NCBI RefSeq assembly: GCF_022605165.1
Contig: NC_063074.1
Location: forward strand, 2,197,501 to 2,261,500
Direction: 5' to 3'
DNA length: 64,000 bases
Source of the DNA: Purpureocillium takamizusanense
Taxonomy: Eukaryota > Ascomycota > Sordariomycetes > Hypocreales > Ophiocordycipitaceae
The notes below the pieces were generated by a model. That model saw nothing but the letters and a program-made list of their open reading frames with translations. It was not told the origin of the DNA and searched no databases. Positions within the stretch are counted from its first letter, which is position 1, and every line of letters begins with the position of its first letter. The position numbers and the translations under genes were made by a program. Below are positions 47,472 to 58,944 of the stretch, piece after piece.

Positions 47472-47924
47472 TATTATAAACTAACGGGCGGCCACCGGGC
47501 CGGCTAAGGCAGACCTAATATAGAAGGACTAGGCTATATAGGATAGCGCCTAACCGACTATCTAGGGAATAAGATATTACGTAACTAAGTACGTATAGGT
47601 TAGGAACGTAAGATCACTAGGAGTACTATAATCTAAGCGCTCTACGATCTAAGGAGTGAGGGATTACCTAGAGCGACGCGCTCCCCGTAATCTAACGCTT
47701 TAAGGCAAGATTAATAAAGAGCTAGGCGGATATATATACTATAGCTATTACTAAAGTAGATAGCTAGATCTTTAGTAATCAATCTAAGTATTTAGTCTAT
47801 TATTGATTAAGTAGGAAATATAAACCTTCCTAACGGACTTCGTAAATCCTTATTGCTCGTTATTAAGCTTAACTTACCTCCTAAGCGATAGTAAACCTTA
47901 AGACCCCTTTAAGGCTCCGTTATA
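47472..47924 (+). repeat. 5' LTR of the chromovirus
   Basis: 453 bp, identical in length to the 3' copy at 54,001-54,453. By my hand count about 26 positions differ, all transitions, about 94% identity. It begins TATTATAAAC and ends CCGTTATA; if RIP is undone these would be the canonical TG and CA ends. Confidence 0.93.
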
Positions 47925-50900
47925 TTTTAATTACTCTTATTCGGTAAGTTACTCTTAAAGACTAACGAGTAGTATATCTATCGCTAGCGGTAGTATTTAG
48001 AACCCTAGGTAGGTGCTTGCCTAACTTTAAGCCGAAGTCCGATGACTTTAAGAGTAAGTACGCAATAATATAGGAGGAGGAACTTTAGGTATTCTAAAGT
48101 TCCCTAAGCCCGAGTCCTATAACGGTTAGAAGGGGAACGTTAGATCTTTCTTGACCTAGGCTAAGGCTTACCTCCGTATAAATAATACTATTACTAGACC
48201 CGCTATATAAATACTCTACGTTAGGAATCTCTTAACCGGAAAAGCCTTTAAATAGTAGGAACCTACCTTAAGGGACTACTTAGATTATAAGAACGACATA
48301 GATAGGGATAAAGAAACTAATAATACCTTTATTAGCTATATAGCCTTCGAATAGCGACTTATAACTGCTTTCGGAGACCCTAACGAAGAAAGAACTGCTA
48401 TACGATACTTAAAGAACCTTAGATAGACTAGATCGGCTATATACTATAATCGCGAGTTCCGACGCTATACGTCTAAACTTAATCTCGGAGATAACGCCCT
48501 TATAGAGTACTTCTATAATAGACTCCGAGAGGATATAAAAGACGAACTTAGTAAAGTCGATAAGCTAGATAAATTTAATAAATACGTAGAAATAGTAATT
48601 AAGATTAATAATCGCAATTATTAATGTCGACTAGAATAAGGGAATAAAGGGGGGCGTTCTACTAAAACTTACGTACCCTAAGCTAATTAAGGAAGACCCT
48701 ATCGATACTATTCTACGGCCTATAGATACTATAGTAGACCTATAGACCTCGACGCTACCTTACGCGACGATAAGAAGTAGAAGACCTACTATAATTATAG
48801 GAAAACCGGATATTTCGTAAATAAATATCGATAGAAGAAACGAAACTAGAAACTAGTCCCTAAACGATAAGCTTATATAGCTACTAGAGAAGGAGTCCCT
48901 AATTACGTAAGCCTTTACTTTTCGGGATATTATAACGACGACTATTAAACCTATAAGTCCGATAAAGACGGATCTAGATAGTACCTAAAGAAGCTAAAGG
49001 AACGAACTATAGCTATAATGCGACGGGACTAACCCTATTAGAGGGATATCGGAAGACGCCTCGCTAACGCACGATAAAGTATTAGCCCTATTATACGACG
49101 ATTTATATAGGATTGGGAATACGGAACCTAACCTAATAAACGCTATAATAATCGACCCGAATATTATAGGATCGAAACCCTAGAAGGAGAAAGCGATATA
49201 TCTTTAGAATACGACTACTATATAAGTTTATAAGAAGAAGTCGCCTTACTACCTTCTTTTAAAGGATATAGAGAAGATATCTTAACCGCAAAATAACTTC
49301 TCGCTATTATCCGATAAGAATATCGAGAATACTCTCGAACTCGACTAGTACAGTATAACTATAGCTCTCTCTACCTAGACTTACTAGGATATAGATATAT
49401 TATATAGTTTAGCTATATTTACGCGCTATATCCCCTATACCTTTAGGATAAGCTAGAATATAAATAGATGCCTATATAACCGATACCTCTCTAAGCGGTA
49501 CCTAATATTATCTATATAACTTAAGTATTAGAGTATAATATACTAGTAAAGGGTGTAAGACGAAAAGCTAGGTTATATTACTAACTATTAGATTAAGCTA
49601 CCTTAATCTTACCTTCCCGTACGAAAGAAACCTTTACCCGCTTATATTAGGAAAGCTTAAATAGAGGGCCTAATTAACGTATCTTCCCTATATTACGATT
49701 TATAGGAGGAAGCATAACGTAGGAAAACATTAACTAATTAATGCTAGAATTAGTTTAAGTATCCTAGACACTAATATCTTTTAGGACATAGATAGCTCCC
49801 TAAGTAACGGACCTACCGTTACTAAAAAACTACTAGGTAGGATAGTAAGAGGACTACTATCCTCTACTAACGAAAGGATCTTTATAAGTATAGAAAACGG
49901 AAATTACGAATATCTACTTATACCGATAAATATCGGAGGACGATAGATCTAGGCAATAATCGATAGCGGAGCATAAGGAAACTATATCTCGCCGAATCTC
50001 ATTAATAAATTAAGATTGCCTTAGATATAAAAGGACGAGCCCTACCGACTTAGAACTATAAAAAGAGAGTTTATTAGCTATAGCTATAGGGTAGTTAATA
50101 TAGAGACTACGTACCTCCTAACTATTATTAGCGGAAGGCAATATAACTTAAAGCTTAATATTACGGATATCTTAATATACTAAGTTATACTAGGGATACC
50201 CTAATTACGGGCGAGTAATCCTAGAGTTAACTAGAGTATAGGCTAACTTTAGTAGGATATATTAAAAAGCGAATTAGTTACTAAGAAGCGGGTTAATTTA
50301 CCGAGACGAAATACCCCCTTAAATAAATCGAAGAAAGGAGCCCTTAAGATTTACGTAATTATTAAGGAGCCTAAGCTAGTACTAAACGAATAGATTCCCG
50401 AGGAATACTACTAATACGGTAAACTATTTAGCGACGAGCTAGAAATAGGACTTCTAGAATATAGCCGATAGGACTACGAAATACCCCTAAAGCCTAGAGA
50501 AAAACCTAAGTTCTATAAGATCTACCTACTTAACGAAGAAAAGACGAAAGCCCTCGATAGCTATCTTAAGGAGAACTTAAGGAAAGGATATATTCGACTA
50601 TTAATATTACTAATAGGATATCCTATCCTATTTATACTAAAGAAAAACGGAAAACTTAGAATATATATAGATTACCGATAACTTAACGATATTATAATTA
50701 AGAATCGGTACCTATTACCCTTAATTATAGAATTATAAGATAAGCTCTACGGTATTAATTACTTTACGATATTAGACCTAAAGGGAGTATATAACTTAAT
50801 CCGAATTAAGGATAGCGAAGAATAGAAAATAGCCTTTCGGATAAGACGCGGACTATATAAATACTTAGTTATGCCTTTTAGATTAACTAATATACCTATA

Positions 50901-53900
50901 AGCTTTTAGACGATAATTAACGACGTCCTTAAGGAATACCTCGATATATTTATTATAGTTTACCTAGACGATATCTTAATCTTCTCTAGAACGCTAGAGG
51001 AATATAAGCAATACGTCTATAAGGTTTTAAGGGAACTTTAAGATATAAAGCTCCTCGTAGAAGTAAAGAAATGCGAATTCTATAAGTAACGTATTAAGTT
51101 TCTAGGGTATGAAATCACCCCCGGATTTATTAGTATAGACCTAGATAAGGTTAAGACCGTTAAGGACTAGCCTCCTCTAACTAACGTTAAAGAAGTACGA
51201 GCCTTTTTAGGATTCGTTAACTTCTACCGAAGATATATTAAGAACTTTAGAGCGATCGGTATCCCCTTAACCGACTTAATAAGGAAAGATCGACCCTTTA
51301 TCTAGAACGAAAAGGAATAAGCTATATTCGATAATATTAAATAAAGAATATTAAAAGAACCTATTTATACCTTACTAGATCTATCTCGACCTTTCGAAGT
51401 CGAAACCGACGCCTCGGATTAGGCGCTTAGCGGATAATTAGGGCAACGAGATAAAGAAGGACGATTATACCCTATCGCCTTCTACTTAAAGAAACTTAGT
51501 AGACTAGAACTTAATTATCCGATCTATAATAAAGAACTTATAGTAATTATTAAAGTATTTAAGGAATAGAAATATTATCTAAGCGGTATAATAGCGATAG
51601 TTAAGGTCTATACCGACTATAAGAACCTAACTAGCTTTACGATAATAAAGGAACTAAATAAACGTTAGATCCGATAGTACGAATTCCTATCGGAATTTAA
51701 CTTTAAGATTATTTATCATAAGGGAAGCGAAAATAGGCAAGCCGACGCGCTTAGCCGATAAAAAGATCTTAAGTCCCCGATAGAAGTATAGCGAGCCGCG
51801 ATCTTACGATTAAACGATAAAGGTACGCTAAAATTAGGTATATAATAAGTTAATGCGATATAGAAGGTCGAACCCGACTAAAAGTAGAACTAGCGTATTC
51901 AATAAGCCTACGTAAATAACGAACTTATAAGTAAGTAGGAAACGAACCTAGCCTTATCTAAAGAATAGGACACGCTTCTATTTAATAACCGGTATTATAT
52001 TCCTATATAACTTTAAGAGAAGCTCGTTAAAGAAGTATATAAGCACTAATTATATAGATACTAAAGGGTCTATAAGACCCTTACGAGACTACGACGCACT
52101 TAGGATTTTCTTAAGGTAAGATATACGGTATAAAAAGTCATTTAGAATTATAATATATATAATAAAGCTAAAAGTAATCGCTATATACCTTATAGGAAAC
52201 TCTAACTAATACTACTACTAGGTAAAGTATAGGATATAATCGCACTCGACTTTATTATTAAACTACCTCTATTAAGAGAACCAATAATAGGAACGACTTA
52301 CGATAGCATCCTAGTTATTATAGAGAAGCTTACGAAGTATAGATACTTTATACTATATAAGGAGTTAAGTACGACTTAAGACTTAGTATATATATTTATT
52401 CGAGTAGTAATAAGCTAGTATAGCTTACCTAAGTAACTAATCTTAGATCGAGATAAGCTCTTTACGTCGAACTTCTAGAAAAGTTTAATATAATAACTAA
52501 GAGTTAAGTACTCCCTATCTACGGCATTCTACCCATAGATAGATAGGCAGACTAAGCGACTTAATTAGATACTCGAATAATATCTACGATACTATATTAA
52601 CTACGAATAGAATAACTAAGTAGAGCTACTACTAATAGCTTAATAGGCTTATAATAGCTTAGATAATAAAGCTATTAATATATTACTATTTAAGGCTAAT
52701 TACGGCTATAACCTAAAATTAACGGTATAATAAGTATAAATAGACACTCTAATAGCTACGAAGCTAGCATAAAGTCTCTAGAAGATATATACTTACTTAT
52801 AATAAAAATAGATATTCCTCTAAAATAGAATAAAATATTACGCTAATAAAAAGAGATTAGAAGGACTAACTCTAAAGGAAGGAGATAAAGTATATCTCCT
52901 TCGACGAAATATTAAAATAAAAAGACCTAGCGAAAAGCTCGACTAAAAGAAAATCGGACTATTTAAAATTATAAAGAAAATCTTAGAAACTAGCTATAGA
53001 TTATTACTACCTCGGACTATAAGGATATACCCTATATTTTATATTTTATTACTAGAACCTATACCCTAAAACGCTAAGCTCGAAACCTAGCTAAAAGTCG
53101 AAAATAACTAAGAATATGAAGTTAAGTAAATCCTAGAAGTAAGGAATAGTCAATAAGAAACGGAATACCTAATTAAGTAAAAAGGCTACGATTATACGGA
53201 AAATACGTAGGAACCTAAGTCGTATTTAGAGGGTTATTCCTAGCTATTACGACGGTACTACTAGGAATAACGCCTAAAGGCTCGCTAACGTCTAATAAAG
53301 GACCTATATCCTAGAACTCGGGCCTAAGTCTAAAAGTTTCCTAATCTACCTCGTTTAGAACGCCCGCTACTTAAAGGTCTTTAACTACCCAATCTTTATA
53401 AGCCCTTAAAGCTAGAGCTATACTATCCTCTTTATTAAGCTTATATATGCCCCGTTAAAATAACTCGGAACTCCGCTCCTCGGTTTTCCGCCGAATCTTA
53501 TAGATACGGGATAAGCGGCTTACGGCAATAAATAACTACTCTTGCAAAGCAAGTAGCGTATCTTCGGCGGCCTCCTTATCCTTCTTTAGCTTCTCCTAAG
53601 AAGCTATTAACCGGGAAACTACGGATAAGGTCAGTAAGGCTCGGAAGGGGCCAGAATAAATAAAATATACGAGACGAGGCGACTAATACCCTATCGCAGG
53701 AACGACCTCATCGGGCATATTCGCTATAGCGAGAGGACTTCTCGCCTATATAGCAAGACTTATTATTTCGAAAACAATAGGTATAAGGCATATCGGCGTC
53801 GCAACCCTAGTCGGCAATAATCGATATGAGCGTCGAATGTTCTAATCGTTTGCGAAGGCGCGTTTTCTCTACTCGACTCGATATAGTATTAGCATTATAG

Positions 53901-53983
53901 GAAGCGAGGAAAAGAAGTAAAGGAACCTACGCGTAATCTAAGGGGCGAGCGGCCGACTTTAAGGACCTTAAGGATAAGAACCT

Positions 53984-54000
53984 AAGAAGGAAGGGAATAA
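53984..54000 (+). other. Polypurine tract
   Basis: Purine-rich 17-mer (AAGAAGGAAGGGAATAA) directly before the 3' LTR, the usual primer site for plus-strand DNA synthesis of LTR elements. Confidence 0.7.
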
Positions 54001-54453
54001 TATTATAAACTAACGGGCGGCTACCGGGCCGGCTAAGGCAGACCTAATATAGAAGGACTAGGCTACATAGGATAGCGCCTAACCGACTATCTAGGGAATA
54101 AGATATTACGTAACTAAGTACGTATAGGTTAGGAACGTAGGATTACTAGGAGTACTATAATCTAAGCGCTCTACGATTTAAGGAGCGAGGGATTACCTAA
54201 AGCGACGCGCTCCCTATAATCTAACGCTCTAAGGTAAGATTAATAAAGAGCTAGGCGGATATATATACTATAGCTATTATTAGAGTAGATAGCTAGATCT
54301 TTAGTAATTAATCTAAGTATTTAGTCTATTATTGATTAAGTAGGAAGTATAAACCTTCCTGACGGACTTCGTAAATCCTTACTACTCGTTATCAAGCCTG
54401 ACTTACCTCTTAAGCGATAGCAAACCTTAGGACCCCTTTAAGGCTCTATTATA
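54001..54453 (+). repeat. 3' LTR of the chromovirus
   Basis: 453 bp, begins TATTATAAAC and ends CTATTATA, followed by the ACGCG half of the target duplication. It keeps more CpA/TpG-derived sites near its 3' end than the 5' copy (for example CTGACGG, ATCAAGCCTGAC), so the two LTRs were mutated to different degrees. Confidence 0.93.
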
Positions 54454-54513
54454 ACGCGTACCTTATTTATATAGGAGTAAGGGCTACGCGGTATATAATT
54501 AGCTAGAAAAAAT

Positions 54514-55185
54514 AAAAAAGTGGATTATTTATATAGCTAGACTTTCTATCTATGCGAACAGTACTACTCTATATATAAAGCTATATCCTAGTACGTTTAT
54601 ATACTAATCTTTTAATAGAAGATATATAAGTAATAAGAATTAAAATTAATATTTAATATACTTAAGGTATATATAATATTTTAGTTGCTTATTATATTAG
54701 GGCGAGAAAGATATAAAACTTATAAGACGTAATCCCCTTTATCCTTTCCTCCTTCTTTTCTCTACTTAATACGTTATTATATAAGGATACCGAATTCTAA
54801 GCTACCTTTATAGCCGAAAGGTCGGTTATAGGCTAATTAAATAGTCTTTAATATCGAATACCTATATTTACGCTCGGTTATAAAACTATATAGCGATCTG
54901 CGCTTAAGTAAGGTACTTATATTACTAAAGCATACTTATATCTAAAGTACTAAAATAGGGTAAAAAGAGTAAGTATTATTAGCTATAATTAAAGAAGTAT
55001 AATAAGCCCTCTCTAACTAGGAAAGCTTCTCCCCTTTATAGTTATCCTTATAGTCTTATCTTTATAGCCCCCTTTTACCCTTAGCTATTCCTTTAGCTAT
55101 ATTTCGTCTTCCTTAAGCTATCTTCCTTCTTTTACTCCTTTTTTTACTCCTTCTTTTACGCCTTCTCCCTCTAATATACTATATT
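54514..55185. repeat. Right arm of the inverted repeat around the retrotransposon
   Basis: Reverse complement of blocks in the left arm (45,412-46,797). The innermost 57 bases (54,514-54,570) match 46,738-46,797 closely, sharing a CCAC-T-run edge that faces the retrotransposon. Homology stops near 55,185. Confidence 0.7.
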
Positions 55186-55921
55186 ACTTATAATAACTAA
55201 TATCGGCGAGACTATACTAAAGTATATAAGTAAGAGGGAAATAGTAAGTTATTCCGTTTTAGCCGCTATTAGCTAATAAAACGGTATAGACGAGGAAGGG
55301 GGCTAGGTATAGTATTCTCTAGACTTAGATAATAATAGCCCTAAAAGTAAAGGTATATAGCGCTAAATCTTATAGGTAGTAAATATAGCTAAAGAGCTAG
55401 ATAGGATCCTATACTTTCTAGTAGGTATAGTTATATATATTTAGTAGACTAGAAAAATCATCTTATCCTCTTTTTAATTTTTTTAATTTTCTATATATAG
55501 TCCATACTAGCTATATTATTTATTTAAGAATAATTTTAAGTTAACCTTATAATAGTCTTTAGTATTAATAACTTTATTTTAAAATAATACTAATGTTTTT
55601 TAAAGAAATTATTATTTTAATGCTTAAAAGGCTATATAGGGTCGATATATTAAGGGGTATATAGGTGGCTTAGGAAAATAATGAGGGTCTCACTCGGAGA
55701 CGATAGCTAGAAGTAATGTTGATGCATCATCCAGAACACGCCGACCAGCGCGGTGTGGTGTGTGTACCAAATGGCCCCTAAACCCAAGCCGTACCCCGGC
55801 ACTGCTACGCTACGATGCTTACTTCCATATAGGCTTTGCTTGACATTTCGATTAGAAATTCACTGTTCCATGCTTTCGGTTGGCTCAGTCATGTTACTCA
55901 ATTCTCGCTTCTTGGCTTCAT

Positions 55922-57376
55922 CTATTTATTATCAATCGTGCCGACGCCCTTCAGTCTAAGATAGACGTCGGTACCCCATCCGTAGAGACTCTGGACAGCA
56001 ATGCCGCCGCCAAAGTACTCTGCGTAGGCACGGCTCAGCGGCAGGCCGTAGCCCAGGCCGGCAATAGAGCTTCCACCAACGCTGGCAGTAGCGATGGCGC
56101 CGAGGCCATCAGTGGAGCCGTCGCCTGAGCCAGGAAACTCGTCTTCCTCGGAAAAGGTGGTGAAGGAATAGGACCAGATATTAGGGAGAACGTCGGGAGG
56201 GATGCCGCCACCACGGTCGCGTATGCGGATGGTCACACCGGGGGCATTGTCATCTAGCGGCCGGATAGCGTCGCTGCGGAAGAGGCCCCGGTCTTCCGTC
56301 GGAGGTGTGATGTGAGGGGCGCCGCCGGGCTGCTGCTTGAAGGGCGGCTCCGGAGCAATGGTCACAACAACAGGCTCGCGTGATCTACTCTCGACAGTGG
56401 CGCGGAATGCGTTCTTGAGAAGCTCCGTGACAATGTACTCGAGGTGCATAGGAACAAAAGCAAATGTGGTATCCGGCTCGCCATCGATATAGAGTTGCGG
56501 CCGGGAGCCGTAGCGGAGCTCACAAATATCGGCGACGAAGCCGGCACAGGCTTCAATGGTTTGTGAAGGCCTCAGCGCTGTGTCTATGACCCCAATGTAA
56601 GACGGATGCTCCGGGCACGGTGTGGGACTGTCCTCGGGAGCAAAATGAGGTTGACTGCTGAAGTGCAGGGCTATGTGTTGCTCGCCAACAAGCCTGGTTC
56701 CGATGCGAGCGCGAAGGTGCTCGTCGAGGAAGCGCGTCACCTCTGTGGGTGAAATGTACCTGCGACACTCGAGAAAGCCCTTTGCCAAGATGGGGATCGT
56801 GTCGGTGTGCGTTGCCACGAGTTCGGCGAGTACGTTTGTGAATTTAATCTCGTCTTGCAGGGTGGCAATGGGCTGACCCTGGGCGGCAGCGTGCCAGTAA
56901 GGCAGAAGGATTGAGAGGGAGTGCAGGTAGTTGTTGTAGATGCGGGAGATGTTTGGGTTCGAGACGACAATGTAAGGTAAATTCCGGAGGGCCTGGATGC
57001 GACGAGCAAGGCGGATCGGCAGCAGGGAGAGCGTGAAGTTTGCGGACGAGAGCAACGACTTTTCCGAGAGTGGCGGGCGCCCATGTCTATCACGATCCAT
57101 GGTGAGCCAGAGACCGAGAGAGTACGCACAACAAAGGTGACGGCAGCAGGCAAGAGCAGGCAATGGGGGCTGTGACCAAACATACTTGACCAGGTCCGCG
57201 AGACTCAGCGAATGCTGGTGCTGACCGGCAAGGGCGGCAATCTCGGCATCAGACACCTTGTGCGCAAGGCGCGGAGATGCGTGTGCAGCCGAGGGCCGCC
57301 ATTGGGCTGGAACATGCGACGGCGTGGGAGGTCGAGATAGAGTCCTCACGGCCGGAGACCTGACAAAGGTCTTCAT
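55922..57376 (-). CDS. Mitochondrial PDH/BCKDH-type protein kinase
   Basis: Two exons on the minus strand: 57376-57186 and 57086-55922; 451 aa. The 99-nt intron is a multiple of three, so the frame reads through, but the splice (donor GTATGT, acceptor GATAG) restores the family sequence LVKHGRPPLS. The N-terminus MKTFVRSPAVRTLSR is basic and without acid residues, a mitochondrial presequence. A four-helix N-terminal domain is followed by a GHKL ATPase domain: N-box ELLKNAFRA (about 283), G1 box DRGGGIP (about 355), F-box-like YSFTTF and G2 box GLGYGLPLSRAYAEYFGG (about 405-422). These kinases phosphorylate and switch off the E1 subunit of the pyruvate or branched-chain 2-oxoacid dehydrogenase complex in the matrix. 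Which complex is not decidable here. The stop codon lies about 230 bp from the RIP block, yet the gene looks intact. Confidence 0.92.
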   Translation of the reverse strand: MKTFVRSPAVRTLSRPPTPSHVPAQWRPSAAHASPRLAHKVSDAEIAALAGQHQHSLSLADLVKYVWSQPPLPALACCRHLCCAYSLGLWLTMDRDRHGRPPLSEKSLLSSANFTLSLLPIRLARRIQALRNLPYIVVSNPNISRIYNNYLHSLSILLPYWHAAAQGQPIATLQDEIKFTNVLAELVATHTDTIPILAKGFLECRRYISPTEVTRFLDEHLRARIGTRLVGEQHIALHFSSQPHFAPEDSPTPCPEHPSYIGVIDTALRPSQTIEACAGFVADICELRYGSRPQLYIDGEPDTTFAFVPMHLEYIVTELLKNAFRATVESRSREPVVVTIAPEPPFKQQPGGAPHITPPTEDRGLFRSDAIRPLDDNAPGVTIRIRDRGGGIPPDVLPNIWSYSFTTFSEEDEFPGSGDGSTDGLGAIATASVGGSSIAGLGYGLPLSRAYAEYFGGGIAVQSLYGWGTDVYLRLKGVGTIDNK

Positions 57377-58519
57377 TGCAGCATCTCGGGTTTGTCGACG
57401 CGGACAGATACGATCAACGCTAGGATGCAGCCGGGCCTTTGAGAGCCGAGAGTGATCGCAATGCCAGAGCGGCGCAACAAGATACACCGAAGTGCCAGAG
57501 AGGCGTCTACCAGGGACGCGGGTCGGGAGGTGGATGGCACACCGACGTGGCTTCGAGCGCGATCCGGAAGGGCGCGCAGTGGGAAGACGGCCTAGGTCGA
57601 CGCAGGGCTGAGCGGCTGAGGTTTGAGGATAGGTACGTCTACGTGCGAATGTCGAGCGGTCGGCGTTGCGGGCCTAAGGCGAGGGCGTGTACGAAGGATA
57701 TGGAGGCGCAAGCGTTGGGGAAGGCTGAGAGGGAGCATGCAGGGACGGAATACGTACGGTGGTGAGTTGACCAAAGCACAAAGCGTTGCTGACACACGAC
57801 GAATGAAGTCGGCGTGCAGGACAATTGGCCGGAGCAGGCGCGGCCCGGGGCGGTGGTTGCCAGCCGCGACCAGCCGAGCCCGGGCTAAAAGCAGACTGTA
57901 CACCGAAGTATAATTACTGTACTGTACCACCGACGTTACGGTGATTGGAGCAGCCTGCAGCTTGGCTCCCAGCCAGCGGTACGGGTCCGCCTCTGCGAGG
58001 AAGCCTGCAGGTGTCACTGCCTGGATGCTTGCAGACGCAAGGGCTATGTGGTTCTTAATAAGATAAGTAGGTACGTTGCCTTGCAAGAGGGAGATGCACT
58101 ACCTGACTTGACTTCAAGTCGGCAGACGTGACACAGGGCCGCCACCGAGGCACGACATCGCAGCGGGAGCATCCCACTGGTCGCGATTTGCCCCATATGG
58201 GAGGTGGGCGCCCGCGTTACGTCACGGCCACCACCCCAAGTGAGGGGCATCAGCGGCCAAGGCGCGCCTACACGCGTGCATCCAAGCAATCACCTGCAGC
58301 GGCGCGATCAAACACGATGTTCCATGCTTTGCTTCTATCACTCGTGGCGTGTACACTGTTGTATCCATCGTCATGTGCAGTCTGCGACTGGCTTTTCCAG
58401 TCGTCCAGACCGCAGCGGCCCCCGCACCACGGGGCATCGTATTATGCATCGGCATCATCCGTGCGGGTCCGTTCACCATCACCCACCCCCGCGAGGGGAG
58501 GGGGCAGGACGCCGTCCAT
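57377..58519. other. Intergenic upstream of the mitochondrial kinase gene
   Basis: No gene supported. Overlapping frames on both strands are short and compositionally biased. It holds the kinase promoter and the 3' end of the inhibitor gene. Confidence 0.5.
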
Positions 58520-58944
58520 CTACTGTGTGTGCATCTGGCCGTCCTTCTCAACCGCCTTGACGTGCTCGTGGCTCTCGAGGGTCGTGATGGCGTCGTTGGG
58601 AAAGGAAACGCTGTGGACAAGAGCCAGGGTCAGCGATGCACGTGTAGGCCGACGGGTATCGTGGAGACTGACGAGAAGCCCTTGATGAGCGAGTACTCGT
58701 GTCCAATGGTGCCGCCCTGCTCCTTGGCATGCTTCTTGGCGCTACATGAAGGTGAAGCCATGGACCCATCAGCAGATGAGACAAAGAGATGTAAAAATCG
58801 CGAGAGCAGGTGCGCCGCCAACTTACGCCTCGACCTGGTCCGGGGTCGCGTCGTCCTTGCAGGTGACCTATCGAGCACGGTGTAATGAGCGAGGCGTCGT
58901 CTTTGATGACAATGGGTTTTGTAACTCACAATGTAGCTAGGCAT
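58520..58944 (-). CDS. PBI2: Small I9-type proteinase inhibitor (Pbi2-like)
   Basis: Four exons on the minus strand: 58944-58930, 58867-58827, 58741-58673, 58610-58520; 71 aa in total. Donors GTGAGT, GTAAGT, GTCAGT, GTAAG-free short third donor; acceptors ATAG, GTAG, CACAG; every phase closes. The first exon is only 15 nt (MPSYI). The assembled protein has the inhibitor I9 layout: MPSYIV strand, a KDDATPDQVEAAKKHAKEQ helix, the GGTIGHEYSLIKGFSVSFP strand pair, the AITTLESHEHVKAVEKDG helix-strand and a short QMHTQ tail. This fold resembles subtilisin propeptides; yeast Pbi2 inhibits vacuolar proteinase B and helps vacuole fusion. The length (yeast 75 aa) fits. No signal peptide, so it is cytosolic. 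Function in this species is inferred from the family. Confidence 0.9.

Larger units (their letters stand above)
47472..54453 (+). mobile_element. Full-length Ty3/Gypsy chromovirus, RIP-inactivated
   Basis: Element of 6,982 bp between a 5-bp target duplication (ATGCG at 47,467-47,471; ACGCG at 54,454-54,458, one transition apart). Two 453-bp LTRs flank it. Inside, in order: gag with a CX2CX4HX4C zinc knuckle whose four ligands now all read Tyr (48,787-48,828); protease with DSGA retained (49,962-49,973); reverse transcriptase with YLDD retained (50,961-50,972); RNase H with its ETDAS aspartate (51,408); integrase with both aspartates (52,248 and 52,452) but the catalytic Glu codon now Lys (52,554); and a C-terminal chromodomain at about 53,163-53,240. 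From protease to chromodomain all motifs are in one frame, broken only by stops, mostly where Trp or Gln is expected. Gag is in a different frame. It cannot move by itself. Relatives include MAGGY-type fungal chromoviruses. Confidence 0.93.
44050..55690. repeat. AT-rich repeat block mutated by RIP
   Basis: About 11.6 kb in which no open frame of even about 60 codons survives. CpA and TpG steps are almost absent while TpA is in great excess and CpG is still common (for example CGACG, GCGCG). This is the pattern left by fungal repeat-induced point mutation, which changes CpA to TpA on both strands, and it is not that of simple CpG deamination. The block contains a complete LTR retrotransposon nested in older repeat arms (listed separately). 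The remaining parts, 44,050-45,411 and 55,186-55,690, are repeat remnants I cannot classify. Confidence 0.9.
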
